Shown piece by piece: positions 1 through 10,915 of a DNA stretch of 64,000 bases. The notes beneath the pieces were generated by a model, which was not told the origin of the DNA, ran no database searches, and was given only the letters and a program-made list of their open reading frames with translations. Within the stretch, counting starts at the first letter, position 1; every line of letters begins with the position of its first letter. Made by a program: the position numbers and the translations under genes. This stretch comes from Temnopleurus reevesii (taxonomy: Eukaryota; Echinodermata; Echinoidea; Temnopleuroida; Temnopleuridae): the NCBI GenBank assembly GCA_036244855.1, contig BQKZ01000301.1, positions 37,980 through 101,979 on the forward strand. The letters run 5' to 3'.

Positions 1-24
1 GGGGGGGGGGGGGGGGGGGGGGGG
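1..24. repeat. poly-G run at the start of the window
   Basis: Twenty-four consecutive G residues begin the sequence. This resembles a contig-edge or sequencing artefact, although shorter G runs recur through the window. Confidence 0.8.
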
Positions 25-3000
25 CAAGGATGGTTGTAATTTTTAGAGAGACAGAGAGGTTCGTGTTGATGATCATATGAGGAGCTCGCCGCCCGCCCAT
101 GTAGGCTGAAAAAAACAAAACAACAACATCGAGAAAATCCGCGAAGGGTGAATGACGTATCTGTTGTAACGCGTGGCCAATGTGTGCAATACGCAAAAAA
201 AAAGTGCGCATGCATTTATATTCTGTGGCGTAGAAACAATACACCGACGAATGGTCCAGAACATGCGTGGTAAATAAGTCAATATTTCATTATTTACATA
301 AATTTTGCCATTGGTAAAGCTAATTTATCGTTACATATTATTTATTGTACAGTTTGATATTCCTATCCCTATTTTTTGTAATCTACAGGTTGAGATATTG
401 CAATTACAAGCTAACGTCTGTCGACTTTTGCTGAGTGAAAACCTGACTGACTGCTCACCTGCTTCACTAGCTGCACTTATGTGATTCTGAGGGGTGCATG
501 ATTTTGTAAAAATCGCATCGATTTCATCTGAAATATAGCATCAACGACTTCGCCGAATTTCTTTCCAGACTCTCTACACCTCGTCGTGTTTATGTCTTTT
601 TGCAATTCAAACAGTAAGTTTAGCAAAATACTGGAAATTCAATGATTTTCGATGCAAAATTATAACCTTTTTAAAATTTAAGACGGCTTCACTAAGTGAG
701 TCAGAATGCTCAATCTAAAGCCAAGGCCAAGGGTGTGTAGACCGGGGATGTTGATCACACATTTCAGTTTAACTTAAGGCTTGGTATGTTGCCCAACAAT
801 CTTGTATTGAATGAAAGCTGAAAAATCAACGAGCAGATGAAAAAATTAAAAGTTTGAAGCAAATCGAACAACGAATAAAAAAGTTAAATAGGGCCTATTT
901 CAACGTTACTAACACAAGTCATGGCATTGAGAGTCGTTTGTCACGCTAATTTGCCACGATGGGTCGTGTAATATGACATATTTTACAACCCCCCTTTTTT
1001 CTATTTTTAACACGAAAAGAAAAGCTTTGTCGTCAATCTATACATGGGTACAAATACTTTGTTAATTCAAGTTTCAACATTGGCTTACCGCTTAGTTTTA
1101 AAGTTTGAAAAAGATAAAAAATTCCTGAAGTAAAGCAGATCCCTAATTTCCTAAAAACAACAAGTTTCACATGGTAAGTTTACCGACAGAAAGTGCATGG
1201 CATGCATTCAGTAATTTATGAAAACTGCTGTTCAGGCATCATTTGAAATGTTTTTAACATTCTTATTGTCAGATTTACATCAAATTTTTGTATCTGTTCG
1301 TCTGATTTTTCTGCTTTAAATCAAAGTAAGATCTTTCTCGGCAGACCCATTCTTAAAATTGGCATGCACTAATCAAATTTATGGCAATTGTAGGTGGCAT
1401 TCTCGTGAAATAGTCTGCCTCACCATAGACTGGATTCCATTTCATCATTGGGGGAGGGGGATGGGACTTTACGAAAAATTAGTACAATCCTTAAACTGGC
1501 TATTTGAAGAAAATCACGATATCTATGTTAATCTTGGATATTTTTCTCAAAATCTCATTTAGTTGATTTATCCAAAATTCCAAATGCATTTTTTTCATAC
1601 CATTTAAGAGATAAATTTTAAAAAATAAATCAAAGGATAGATAAATAATGAATTTGTTCTGAAATTTTTTCCTTTTTTTCGTATGACATGGCCAGTCAGA
1701 TACAGATCTTCCACTTTTGAGGCAAGCTTTTTACTGATTGAGCCGATATAAGGGGAGAAAGTTGACTTTGCCTAAGTCTATTCTATTGGGGCAGGAGTTG
1801 TATTTGTCATCTGAGGGGTAAAAAATGAGCCAAGTCATATAGAAGCGCAACTCTTTATTAAGTTAACAGTTAATTGCACATGATTAACGAGTCATTTTAA
1901 CTAGGGGCTTCTTTGTGACTGGTGCATTAACGCTAATCAGGCCTACCTTTTTAGGCTGTTATGTCTGAGGGGGGTGGATTCCCCCCTTCAGATCTCGGCC
2001 ATAGAACGCATAATCGCAACGAAAATGATACTTGTGGCGTACTCTACCAGAATGTATGGTTGATTTTTCATAAAAATTGGTGAAATAATTAAATATGCTA
2101 ATTTATGCATAAAATAAGTTTTGGGCTCTCTCTAATTGAGCTGAAATTTTTTTCTGAATATTCCTTTTAGCATTCTCTACAAATGTTTTGAAAAAAAAAA
2201 TTCATTATTTAAATTATTTTGTTATGTATTTCATTGTTTTTATGAATTTCTTATGTATTTCCTTGTTTTTTGAGCTTTTGTTTTTGTTGGTTTTTTCAAC
2301 TGATATTTGTTGCAGATTTTTTTTGAGGCATAATGATGCAAACATGAATTGATTTGAGCCATTAAAAGTCAAATTATTCAAGTGTTTATGATATTTTACA
2401 AAAAACACAATTTGCAAAAAACACAATTTGCATTGACTTTGTACACAAAAGCAAGTATTTTAGCAATTTTGGGGCCGACAAATTTTTTTCAAATGGTCGT
2501 GGTACAAAAACGGTATATACGGGCGTGGCGAATTTGGTCTCAAAATTTGCGCGATACTTGGAAGATAAAAGTCATGACAGGTCACAAATTTTTTTATGTG
2601 CATTAGGGAGATATTTTGCGAAATGTTGAGGGGGGGGGGGGTTTGGATTCCAACCCCCCCCCCCCTCGGCCTAATTCGGGTTAATAGAAAGAGGACCTGA
2701 AAAGAGAATACACTTATTGAATTATGTCGGGTCAAATTTTGGTAAGTTTGATTTTATGTTGCCAATCTAATCATCAGAAAGACTTATTTTTTATCTCCCG
2801 TAAACTCTGTTCCTATATGAGTTAACAGGCCAGTCAATTTTGTCCGGTTACATTGTAAATCTTGTACAAAATTGCCATTGTACTTATATTCCTCTACCTT
2901 CTCCCAACTACTTTGCAGAACCATTGTCGGTGAGATTCACCTGGGCCCAGTGCCAGCGGCATCCATATAGAATACAAAAGCAACCCCCAGACAGTTGCAT

Positions 3001-3108
3001 GTCTTCACAGGCTCCAAACTACATACGTCCTTCACATCTTCGCTGTTCGAGGCGGACCAATAAAAACTTTATCGTTCACAAAAAGTGCAGTAGTAGAAGA
3101 GTACCAAG
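25..3108. other. non-coding upstream region of eIF5
   Basis: AT-rich DNA with only short chance ORFs. Two related G-run/C-run hairpins lie at about 1964-1999 and 2626-2677. The promoter of eIF5 must lie toward the 3' end of this stretch, but I see no decisive motif beyond CCAAT at 3057. Confidence 0.5.
2626..2677. repeat. G-run/C-run hairpin element
   Basis: GAGGGGG...TTTGGATTCCAA...CCCCCTCGGCC forms a perfect hairpin with a GGATTCC-type loop. A second, shorter version at 1964-1999 has GAGGGGGGTGGATTCCCCCC and also leads into CTCGGCC, suggesting two copies of one repeat. Confidence 0.6.
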
Positions 3109-3180
3109 ATGTCTCTCAATGTCAACCGAGCCGTCACTGACCAGTTCTATCGCTACAAGATGCCACGTCTCCTAGCCAAG
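3109..3180 (+). CDS. EIF5: eIF5 coding exon 1 (residues 1-24)
   Basis: It begins with ATG and encodes the conserved N-terminus [18 protein letters not shown], including catalytic R15. It ends in phase 0 at AAG before donor GTATAG. The 5' leader upstream is not resolved. A CCAAT followed by TAAAAA lies at about 3057-3066, and an acceptor-like TCTTCACAG ends at 3010, so either a close start site or an upstream non-coding exon is possible. Confidence 0.93.
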
Positions 3181-6100
3181 GTATAGAAGTGAATCTTGCC
3201 TGAGAAGTATCTGAGAATAGCAACAGTTATCTCGCACTATCCCTGTTAGAATATTGGACATATTTCAATCCAATGTTTCAAAAAAATGTGTGAGGCCAAA
3301 AAAATTGTGGTTTATCATCACAATTTGAAAAAAAGGCATTTTTTTTTTCTGCCTAAACTAGCATAATATTAATGAGTGGATTAAAAGCGCTAGCACCAAG
3401 AATATTCCCTTACTTAATGTATTAAATCTTATACTTGCACTGTCTCATGTCATGGTTAGATACTTTCTTAAATGTGGGGTCTAAATGTGGGGTCATGAGA
3501 TCAAATGTCAAAAGTAATAGGTCACTCATAATGCATAAAAGGGCATACCCATCACATTAAAGTACTTATGACATAATTCTGATTGCATGATACAAGTGTA
3601 AGTGTGTGATATAATTGTGATTGCTGATGGTGGAGGCAAAAATATTGACTGCGCACGGTCGGAAATTCATCAATACAATATTGAATTAGAATTTTTGTTT
3701 TGCACATAGGTTGAGGGAAGTGGCAATGGCATCAAAACTGTTATTACCAATATGGTGGAGATTGGCAAGTCCTTGTGTAGACCACCTACGTGTAAGTATA
3801 CTGAAAGCCTTCATAATGGTTTTATTTTCACCAATTTCACAGTGTCAGTCTGTCGCGAATATGTTTACATTGGATAATGAATTATTGAAAATACACACTG
3901 GACTTTGTGCTTATTAACTAGGCAAACAATGTCTAGCTAGATGGATTTAAATTTACATCTGATGCATGGTGTTTTTTAAAGACAGCCTGGAATAATTCAA
4001 GAATTTTTGTTATGATGGTAAAATGTTAAGTATGTAATTTATATTTTTGAGAAATGTTTGATTAGAAAATATTGTTTTTAATTCTCTTTGCATGTAGGTA
4101 GAATTACATGTACACTTTGAGTATGTGCAGTAAGTGTTCTCAGGATATTAAGAAGCAGTCAGTGTGTAGCATACGTGTAGGAGCTGTACAAATCCCAATC
4201 ATACATGTACCATATTTTACCTTCATTACATATAGCTTTCTGTTGAGGCATATGATTACCAGCAACAATACTGCATCTTAAATTCACCAAATATAGTTTT
4301 TATTTCAAAGTAATTTTTATTACGGTGTACTGGCAGCAGTATTTTGTCATTATAGTTGGGGTTTTTAAATGCTTGCTTAATAATTTGCATTTATCTTATG
4401 AATTCATTTCGCCCTTGTTATGAAGGCTCTTGCCTTGAAATAATGTTTGGAAGGTATATTGAATTGAATTCTTTGAATTTCATATTGTACTAATTTAGTC
4501 ATTAATTCCATTATTTGAATCAAATGTATTTTGCCTTTTCTTTTTTTTCAGATCCAACAAAGTTTTTTGGCTGTGAGCTTGGCGCCCAAACCCAGTTTGA
4601 TTTTAAGAATAACCGCTTCATTGTAAATGGCTCGCATGATGCCAACAGGCTTCAGGATTTGCTAGATCACTTCATCAAGAAGTAAGTGCTTTGCGAAGAA
4701 TGTGAAAACCCTGAGACCTATCTGGTAAGATAAAATGAAATATGATAAATTCTTGAAATAGTTTATTTTTAAGAGATTTTGCTTGAAAGTGGCAAATAAT
4801 GACAAATCAATGGCACTTTTAAATGCGCATGGACTGTACTTCCAACATATTGCATTTGAAACAATGAATGCGATTTGGTTGGACCAATCAACTTCAACTT
4901 GCAATTAATTGCAGCTTTCTAGAAACACTCCCTTAGATTAGCTTATCATACCAGTAAAGAAATAGGGACCATAAATTGTTGTTACCCCTTTCCTTCCTGC
5001 CCCCTTGAGACATCACAATCGCAGTATAATTATTTTTGTCTGTGATCCTACCCAAAAGTGCTGGGCCATAATCTTGACTTATTTTTAATATTGGATACAG
5101 ATAGTGAAGAGAGGGAACATTGGTCAGCGGTGCAGGGCATGCGGTCACGTGGGTATAGTGGACCTACGTCACAAGCTGAGTACGTTCATCATCAAGAACC
5201 CACCGGAGCATGACCCAAGGATCGCTGGCTCCTCCAAGACGGCACGCAAGGACAGAAAGTCCACTCAGGCCAAACAGCAGAACGGAGAGGGCGATGCCTG
5301 CCAAGATGAAGAAGCAAATGCTGTGAGTTGAGAGAAGTTTGCCCATCTTTTTTGCCTGACATCCATTTTAGATGTGGAGAACCCCTTTTTTTATCGTGAT
5401 GCAGAAGGGATGCCATAATGACAAATCCAGGCTGCTGCTGTTGCTGCTTATATTATTTATATTGATGATGATCATGATCATGATCATGATCATGATGGTG
5501 ATGGTGATGTTGATGTTGATGGTGATGGTGATGGTGATGGTGATGGTGGTGGTGATGGTGGTGGTGATGGTGATGGTGATGGTGATGTTATTGGTGATGA
5601 TGATGTAGATGGTAATGACTATGCTGATGAAAATGATGATATTAGTGATGATGATGACAATTATGATGATGGTGACAATTAATCAATATTTTCAATGATT
5701 GTTTTTTTTTCTCTCAGGAGGATGATGATGATGAAGAATGGTCTGTTGATACCAGTGAGGAGGCAATCAGAGAGAGGATGGGTGACCTCAGCAGTGGTGC
5801 CAAGGGTTTAACCCTGAATGATGATCTGGAAAAGACAGGTCAAGAGAGGCTGGATATTTTCTACAAGTTTGTGAAGGTAAAGCTCCCAGTGTTGACTGAA
5901 CATTGTTTTTGGAGGTCATCCATTTATCAAGCTTGGCAGTGGTCTATATGGAGACATATTTTCAAAAATTTCAGCTTTGATTTGATTTGTAATTAAAAGA
6001 ATTTTAGGAATTACAACTTCAGAACCATAAAACTCTTAACCTTAACTCATCCTTACATGTATGCAAAATCATGATATGATTTCTGTCTCGAATGGGTTTC

Positions 6101-8748
6101 AATTGCAGTCAAAGAAGGCAAACGATGGTCTGACTCAGGCAGGATGTGACAAGGAGCTGCTGGTGGAAGCTGAACGTCTGGACGTGAAGGACAAAGGTAC
6201 TCTGGTCCTGGCTGAACTGCTCCTGGACGAACAGGTTCTGAAGAAGCTCAAACAGTTCCGTCGCCATTTCATGAGGGTAAGATTGATTCCTCCATTGTAT
6301 CACCATCTAATATGTACTGATGTTTGTAGATTAGGTTTGGTTGTAATGGTCAAAGGAACGTTGGTCCTGGCTGAACTGCTCCTAGATGAACAGGTTCTGA
6401 AGAAGCCCAAACAGTTCCGACGTCATTTCATTAGGGTAAGATTGATTTCTACATTGTACCACCGTCTAATGGCTCAGACTTGATCCGATAAGGAATTGAC
6501 ATTCGTAGATAATGGTCTGGATGCCATGGTCAGAAGAACTATAGTGCTGGGAGACATGGTACTGGGTGAACAGGTTCTGAGGGAGCTCAAACAGTACCGA
6601 CTTCATTTCATGAGGGCAAGATTGATATCTTCATTGTATAGCATATTACTGTCCAATGACTATATATATATACTTTGTCACCAAAGTTACAGTCATTTTC
6701 AAGGGCTCCGAACAAAGCAATAACATGTCTATGAATTTTGTTATGTTTCGATTCCTTACTGAGGATCACAAAGGTCAGAAATATTCTTAGGTCATCATGA
6801 ACAACTGATACCTTATCATGCCAACACTCTTGTCAACAAAGTTCCGGTCATTCTGGAGACAGTCTACATCCTTGATATTGACTTTGTTATGATTTTTGTT
6901 TTGTTTCAGTTCCTGAATGAGAATCCCAAAGGTCAGAAGTATTTCCTCGGTGGTCTGGAGCAACTAATCTCTCTTCATGCCAAGACTCTTGTCACCAAAG
7001 TTCCTGTCATTCTGAAGACAGTCTATGACCTGGACCTAGTCGATGAAGAAGTCATCCTTGGTTGGGCTGCGAAGGTAAAGGGCTGTTTTTGTAATCCTTA
7101 TAATATACCCTCACTTTCCATATCACTTCATAGTCCCATGTAGACAGGGAATAAGGCAATGTACACGAATGAATGCACATTGGCATATCCATGCTCTGAA
7201 TTGAAACTTACAGCCATAGATTTTAATACCCCATATCATAAATAAAAAAAAATAATTTAGAGGATAAAAAATTTGTAAAAAGTATATGCTAAAGGGCATG
7301 TTTGTGATATAATATTCTTGTTCTGTTTAAACCTGAAAAACAATGTAATCCAAAATGTGTGATAAGAATACCCTTGAAAAGAACTGGGCAGAGCTTGAGA
7401 AGAAAGATGAGTAAGACAGCATTCCAGGTAGATTCAATTAACCTGTCATCGGTTGAAGAAACATGAGCTATGAGAGAACCTCTGCTCAAGAAGATACAAG
7501 TGGTGAAGAAAAGAAGGAACCATCGTACAAGTGTCTTCTAAAAAGCAACACCGTCAAAACAACACCGCCTCACATCCATAACTACATCCTATGCCGCCCC
7601 ACAAGCCAACTTCTTCGCAACATTCCGACCTTCTACAGCCTGTTGCTTCATCGCGCGCATCCATCCACAGCCCATTTTGTCTCTCAGTTACAATGTCCAA
7701 GGATCTCGACACTCATTCCCTGCCACAACCCACGGATGTCTTGCTGCTCATGAACTCTCCACACCTATGTCAAGTTTTCCCGCCAATTCCTTTGAACTCT
7801 ACTTTCCTTTAATGCAATCAGAAGTATTCCTCCGAATTATCTGCTGATCCCATGGCCTCATCTCCACTACTTATTGTTCATCCCATTCTACACTTCTGCG
7901 TTTGCCGTTTATGTCTTCCTCAACCAAGGTTCTCTTATCGCTCATGTTTTGTTCACCTGAGGATGAGCTAGCTAAATCTACTCGGAACATCATGTTTTCA
8001 TATTTCTTCTTGAGCTCTGCTCAGTCCTTTGTAGAACAATTTCTTGAATGATACCCCTACACACCACATCATGCAATCACAAACCAAGGTCGAATGTTAA
8101 CTACACCATGCAAGTTTTAGATTTCTCATAAAATACCCTTGTTCCATTGCAGCCGTCCAAGAAGTATGTGACGAAAGAGATGATGCAGCAGATTCATGCT
8201 AAAGCAGCTCCATTCATCACATGGCTCAAGGAGGCAGAAGAGGAGGATTCCAGCGAGGATGAGGTTGTGGTAAGTACATCATTAAAATCAAATTAGTTGT
8301 GGTATAAATATCAAGCATGAGTATATTATGGGCAGAAGGGATAAAGGAATTGGACAAAATACACAACCTCTATTCAATCCTTTACAATAGCTACATGCAC
8401 ACCAAATGGATTAGTTTCACTTTTAATTCTATGACCAGATGCAACACATGTTCAATATCTTGCCACAGATTAAGAAGGAAGAAATTTATAATGTGAGAAT
8501 GGAGCTATTGTAAATAATTGAATGGAAATTGTTTACTTTGTCAAATTCCTTAAACGCTTGAATGCTTGTAATCACCAATTTTGACTGCAAATCCTAATTA
8601 TATTTGTGTGTTTTTCCAGGTTGCTTTCAGCAAGCGAGGAGGTGAAGGGCTCAAAGTTGAGAGTGCAGAACCGGCCAAGGCCCCTGCTGCCCAACCAGCT
8701 GAACCTGCCGCAAAGGAAGAAGACGACATCGACATCGATGACATCTAG
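3109..8748 (+). CDS. EIF5: eukaryotic translation initiation factor 5 (eIF5), nine coding exons
   Basis: eIF5 stimulates GTP hydrolysis by eIF2 in the 43S/48S complex during start-codon recognition and bridges eIF2, eIF3 and eIF1. Coding exons are 3109-3180, 3710-3791, 4552-4724, 5101-5322, 5718-5876, 6109-6276, 6910-7074, 8153-8269 and 8620-8748. All junctions are GT/AG and phases agree, giving 428 residues plus stop (human eIF5 is about 431). The N-terminal GAP domain keeps the arginine finger R15 plus K33 and K55. A zinc finger follows (C99, C102, C120, C123), then an acidic linker with D-D-D-D-E-E-W, and a C-terminal W2/HEAT domain with both aromatic-acidic boxes (DEEVILGW and [12 protein letters not shown]). 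The protein ends in the family's acidic DIDIDDI tail. The start has a purine at -3 (AAGATGT). Codon 96 (4683-4685) is TAA where Phe/Tyr is expected; everything downstream is intact, so I treat the gene as real with a sequencing error or nonsense allele. Identity is very secure; the stop is unresolved. Confidence 0.95.
3710..3791 (+). CDS. EIF5: eIF5 coding exon 2 (residues 25-52)
   Basis: It follows acceptor TTTTGCACATAG and ends before donor GTAAGT with a one-base overhang. It encodes [20 protein letters not shown] and the conserved CRPPT, including K33 of the GAP domain. Confidence 0.93.
4552..4724 (+). CDS. EIF5: eIF5 coding exon 3 (residues 52-109), contains an in-frame TAA
   Basis: It follows a T-rich acceptor (TTTTTTTTCAG) and completes the tyrosine codon of TYPTK (K55). 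It encodes [14 protein letters not shown] and [19 protein letters not shown]. The next codon at 4683-4685 is TAA, then the frame continues with [13 protein letters not shown], which carries the first zinc-finger cysteine pair, to donor GTAAGA. The TAA creates a strong-looking donor (AA|GTAAGT at 4682), but using it would join out of frame onto a stop. Confidence 0.88.
5101..5322 (+). CDS. EIF5: eIF5 coding exon 4 (residues 110-183)
   Basis: Acceptor TTGGATACAG, donor GTGAGT, 74 codons in phase 0. It encodes the second half of the zinc finger ([11 protein letters not shown]), the conserved [13 protein letters not shown], and the start of a basic then acidic low-complexity linker that varies between species. 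Confidence 0.92.
5460..5690. repeat. GAT/GGT microsatellite in eIF5 intron 4
   Basis: About 230 bases of ATGATC, GATGGT and GATGAT units. It ends shortly before the acceptor of exon 5. Open frames rich in Met and Val across it are an artefact of the repeat. Confidence 0.9.
5718..5876 (+). CDS. EIF5: eIF5 coding exon 5 (residues 184-236)
   Basis: Acceptor TTTCTCTCAG, donor GTAAAG, 53 codons. It encodes the acidic linker [16 protein letters not shown] and the [19 protein letters not shown] segment that leads into the C-terminal HEAT domain. Confidence 0.92.
6109..6276 (+). CDS. EIF5: eIF5 coding exon 6 (residues 237-292)
   Basis: Acceptor TTTCAATTGCAG, donor GTAAGA, 56 codons. It encodes [17 protein letters not shown] and [10 protein letters not shown], the first helices of the W2/HEAT domain. 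Two degenerate copies of its 3' half lie in the following intron. Confidence 0.92.
6340..6435 (+). pseudogene. degenerate second copy of the 3' half of eIF5 exon 6
   Basis: The sequence repeats the exon 6 segment [17 protein letters not shown] and the QFRRHF motif with few changes (K-P-K for K-L-K, HFIR for HFMR), and retains the GTAAGATTGATT donor and intron start. Its only nearby acceptor-like TTTGTAG (6322-6328) would join exon 6 in the wrong phase. Exon 6 reads open through the intervening intron into this copy, so the open frame 6061-6483 spans both. Confidence 0.75.
6510..6615 (+). pseudogene. degenerate third copy of the 3' half of eIF5 exon 6
   Basis: A further diverged copy: it still reads [18 protein letters not shown], but the donor has become GCAAGA. 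The distance from the previous copy's donor is 180 bases, against 159 between the first two, so the three form an irregular tandem array. Confidence 0.7.
6752..6880 (+). pseudogene. decayed upstream copy of eIF5 exon 7
   Basis: It aligns with exon 7 (TTCCT..GAG, AAAGGTCAGAA, ATGCCAA.ACTCTTGTCA, AAAGTTCC.GTCATTCTG, ACAGTCTA). The acceptor AG is lost (TTATGTTTCGA), and a TAG interrupts the frame after the KGQKY-equivalent segment. It lies directly before the intact exon, so an exon 6-7 block was duplicated and one copy decayed. Confidence 0.75.
6910..7074 (+). CDS. EIF5: eIF5 coding exon 7 (residues 293-347)
   Basis: Acceptor TTTTGTTTCAG, donor GTAAAG, 55 codons. It encodes [19 protein letters not shown] and [14 protein letters not shown], the latter being aromatic-acidic box 1. 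A decayed copy lies immediately upstream. Confidence 0.92.
7381..8029. repeat. long inverted repeat (foldback) in eIF5 intron 7
   Basis: Arms of about 100 bases at 7381-7480 (GGGCAGAGCTTGAGAAGAAA through AACATGAGCTATGAGAGAACC) and 7930-8029 are imperfect reverse complements. The loop of about 450 bases is C-rich with chance ORFs. It looks like a foldback DNA transposon inserted in the intron; no transposase is visible. Confidence 0.7.
8153..8269 (+). CDS. EIF5: eIF5 coding exon 8 (residues 348-386)
   Basis: Acceptor TTCCATTGCAG, donor GTAAGT, 39 codons. It encodes [20 protein letters not shown] followed by aromatic-acidic box 2 ([12 protein letters not shown]), the surface that binds eIF2beta and eIF3 in the family. 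Confidence 0.92.
8331..8560. mobile_element. palindromic MITE, family 3, copy 1 (eIF5 intron 8)
   Basis: The left arm GGCAGAAGGGATAAAGGAAT and the right arm containing GTTTACTTTGTCAAATTCCT are reverse complements over about 35-40 bases. The element is about 230 bases. A second copy is at 19363-19600. No coding capacity. Confidence 0.65.
8620..8748 (+). CDS. EIF5: eIF5 coding exon 9, C-terminus (residues 387-428) and stop
   Basis: Acceptor TTTTTCCAG. It encodes an Ala/Pro-rich stretch and the conserved acidic end [11 protein letters not shown] before TAG at 8746-8748. The 3' UTR follows; no AATAAA is obvious in the next kilobase, and an ATTAAA near 9524 is only a possible polyadenylation signal. 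Confidence 0.92.
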   Translation, partial: VAFSKRGGEGLKVESAEPAKAPAAQPAEPAAKEEDDIDIDDI

Positions 8749-10418
8749 ACATCCTTGTAAAGTTTACCACACTGTCTCTCACACATCACATGTAGATTTG
8801 TTTCATTCTTTCAGGCTTCTACTGAAAAAAATGAATAATGTGCTGTGATAGTTATGTTATTAAGTATTTTTCAAATGAAATTCTATTTCAGTTAAATGTT
8901 GCAGAAAGATTTATTATTATGGCATAAAACCAGACATTGAATATGTATGGCTATTTCATGCTGAAAATGTTTGTCTTCTTCATATTAAGAAATATAATTC
9001 ATATTGACAGTGTGTCAATGTGTCATTCTTCGATGTTTTTGCATTTGTAGAATGGATATTCTATAGATTTAATTCATTTTAGCCACCATTACAATCAAAA
9101 TATAATACAAGTGCATTTTCAAGAACACCATTGTCGCTGTTGACCTTATCATAAGACCATATTTTCTTAAAGGTAGCATGATGTGCTTGCTTGAATCTTA
9201 TTGCAGAAAAAAAAGTTTGTGATGAAGTCTTCTGTACCTTATTTGTCAATCTGCAAGTGGCAACAGACAAATATTACATGCATATATATCAGTTTTATTG
9301 AAGCACTGGTGACATTGTAGTTACAATTTTTGTGATCGTATCGAATTGTTCAGTTTATGATATGAGAAAGTTAGATTATTAATTTCTTTTATTCATATTC
9401 CATTTCACAGTTTTTTTAACTGAAATTCACTATTTTCCAAGGCTATATTTTGTGAGCCTATTATTGTAACATATATTGAAAATATTACAGCTTTTGATAA
9501 GGCATTGTTCAGCTTTATGTGAGTGCATTAAATAGCATCATGACCATGTTATAGCGAGGATACTTTCTTTTGTGATATAAGTATACTATGAATAACTTCA
9601 GCAGCAGTTATTATAAACAGTACATTGATATAATTCCATAGTAAAAATAATTTGGATGATTTGTCAAGATTAATATGCACCATATGTATTTATACCCAAA
9701 ACCTCTTAAATACCCACAAAACACATACATTGGTAACTTGTGTTTAATGCTTGTGAATTCATTGTTTTACATATTTGGGAGTGCTAAACTGCACATTTAG
9801 GATTCCTTCCTCATGTGTGCTCATCAAAGAAAAGACATTTCCAGAATTGTTTCATTTTGTGCAAACTTGTATCACTGTGGAATACAAGGTGAGATCGTTG
9901 TGTTCCTGATTGAGTATTGTCAAATGCATGCTGCTCATGTGCATTATTAAAGTGCAGAAAAGCTTGTGTCATACTGGCTATGTGACGTATGTTACAAAAT
10001 TTATTTCCTACTTGAACAGGCATAGTGAGAAAAGGTGTGTGATGGGGACAGACAGAAATATTGAGGGGCATAGAAAATAGACTTAGTGGCAGATGGTTAG
10101 ACGGACATAGAAAAGAGAGAAACTCCCATAGTGAGAGTGAGTGTTGGAGAGGGGGTCAGACAGAAGTGTGAGTGTGGGAGGGGAGATATGGACATTCTGA
10201 AGGGGTGAGAGATTGGCGTTCTGAGAGGGGATGTGGGACCAGGAGAGATGGACATTAGATAGAGGGGGTGTGGAAGATTGGAGACATACATTGTGATAGA
10301 GGATGTGGGAGGGGCATACATGGTTACAGAGGAAAAGGAGAGAGGTAGACATTGTGGGAGATGGTTTGGGGATGCCAGACATTGTGATAGAGGACATGGG
10401 AGGGGGAGAGGCAGACTA

Positions 10419-10593
10419 ACGGGTGATGTTCAAAAGTTGCAATTGATGAAGACTTGCATTTGATCGGAACTCGCCAATCAAAATCACTGTTTCATTCGCG
10501 TCTTCCTAAATGCATGTATCTTGCATGAATGAAAATGCAGTACAATTTGCCAAGTTGCAGTTGATTATCAGTTGATTTTGAACAACACCCCCT
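10419..10593. mobile_element. Harbinger-like MITE, family 1, copy 1
   Basis: It begins GGGTGATGTTCAAAAGTTGC, ends TTTTGAACAACACCCCC, and is flanked by TAAC on the left and TTAG on the right. The interior has the family's conserved CCAATCAAAATCA and TTTCAT.CGCGTC. It is inserted in the GA-rich satellite. Confidence 0.75.
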
Positions 10594-10790
10594 TAGTGAG
10601 ATGGTGTGGGAGGGGGAGATGGGGACATGATGGTAGAGTGTGCTGAAGGGGGGGGGGGGGCGCAGATATAGTCAGATAATCGTGATGTGAGAAGGGGGAG
10701 GCATAGTGAGAGGGGTGTGGGAGGGGGATATATACACAATGGGAGAGAGTGTGGAATGAGGAGATACGTACGCAGGGATGGACGAGGGGA

Positions 10791-10915
10791 TAGGCCCTAG
10801 TCCAGTAGAGGCTCGGAAGCAACACGACTCTTTGTCAATTCACAGTTAACTGGCCCAGAACAAAGAGTCGTGTTGAATCGTGTTGCTTCCAAGGGCCCTA
10901 CGTGACCTGGGCTAT
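10791..10915. mobile_element. short palindromic MITE, family 2, copy 1
   Basis: The left arm contains GGAAGCAACACGACTCTTTG and the right arm CAAAGAGTCGTGTTGAATCG, then TGTTGCTTCC. A central CAGTTAACTG palindrome is shared with the copy at 23099-23230. It interrupts the GA-rich satellite. Confidence 0.65.

Noticed and set aside
2840..3175. 111-residue open frame overlapping the eIF5 start
   Set aside because: It reads eIF5 exon 1 in another frame and resembles no known protein.
4682..4687. GTAAGT as the donor of eIF5 exon 3
   Set aside because: Joining 4681 to 5101 gives an immediate stop and loses the first zinc-finger cysteine pair; the donor at 4725 keeps frame and conserved sequence.
5372..5608. 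Met/Val-rich open frame in eIF5 intron 4
   Set aside because: Translation of a GAT/GGT microsatellite, not a membrane protein.
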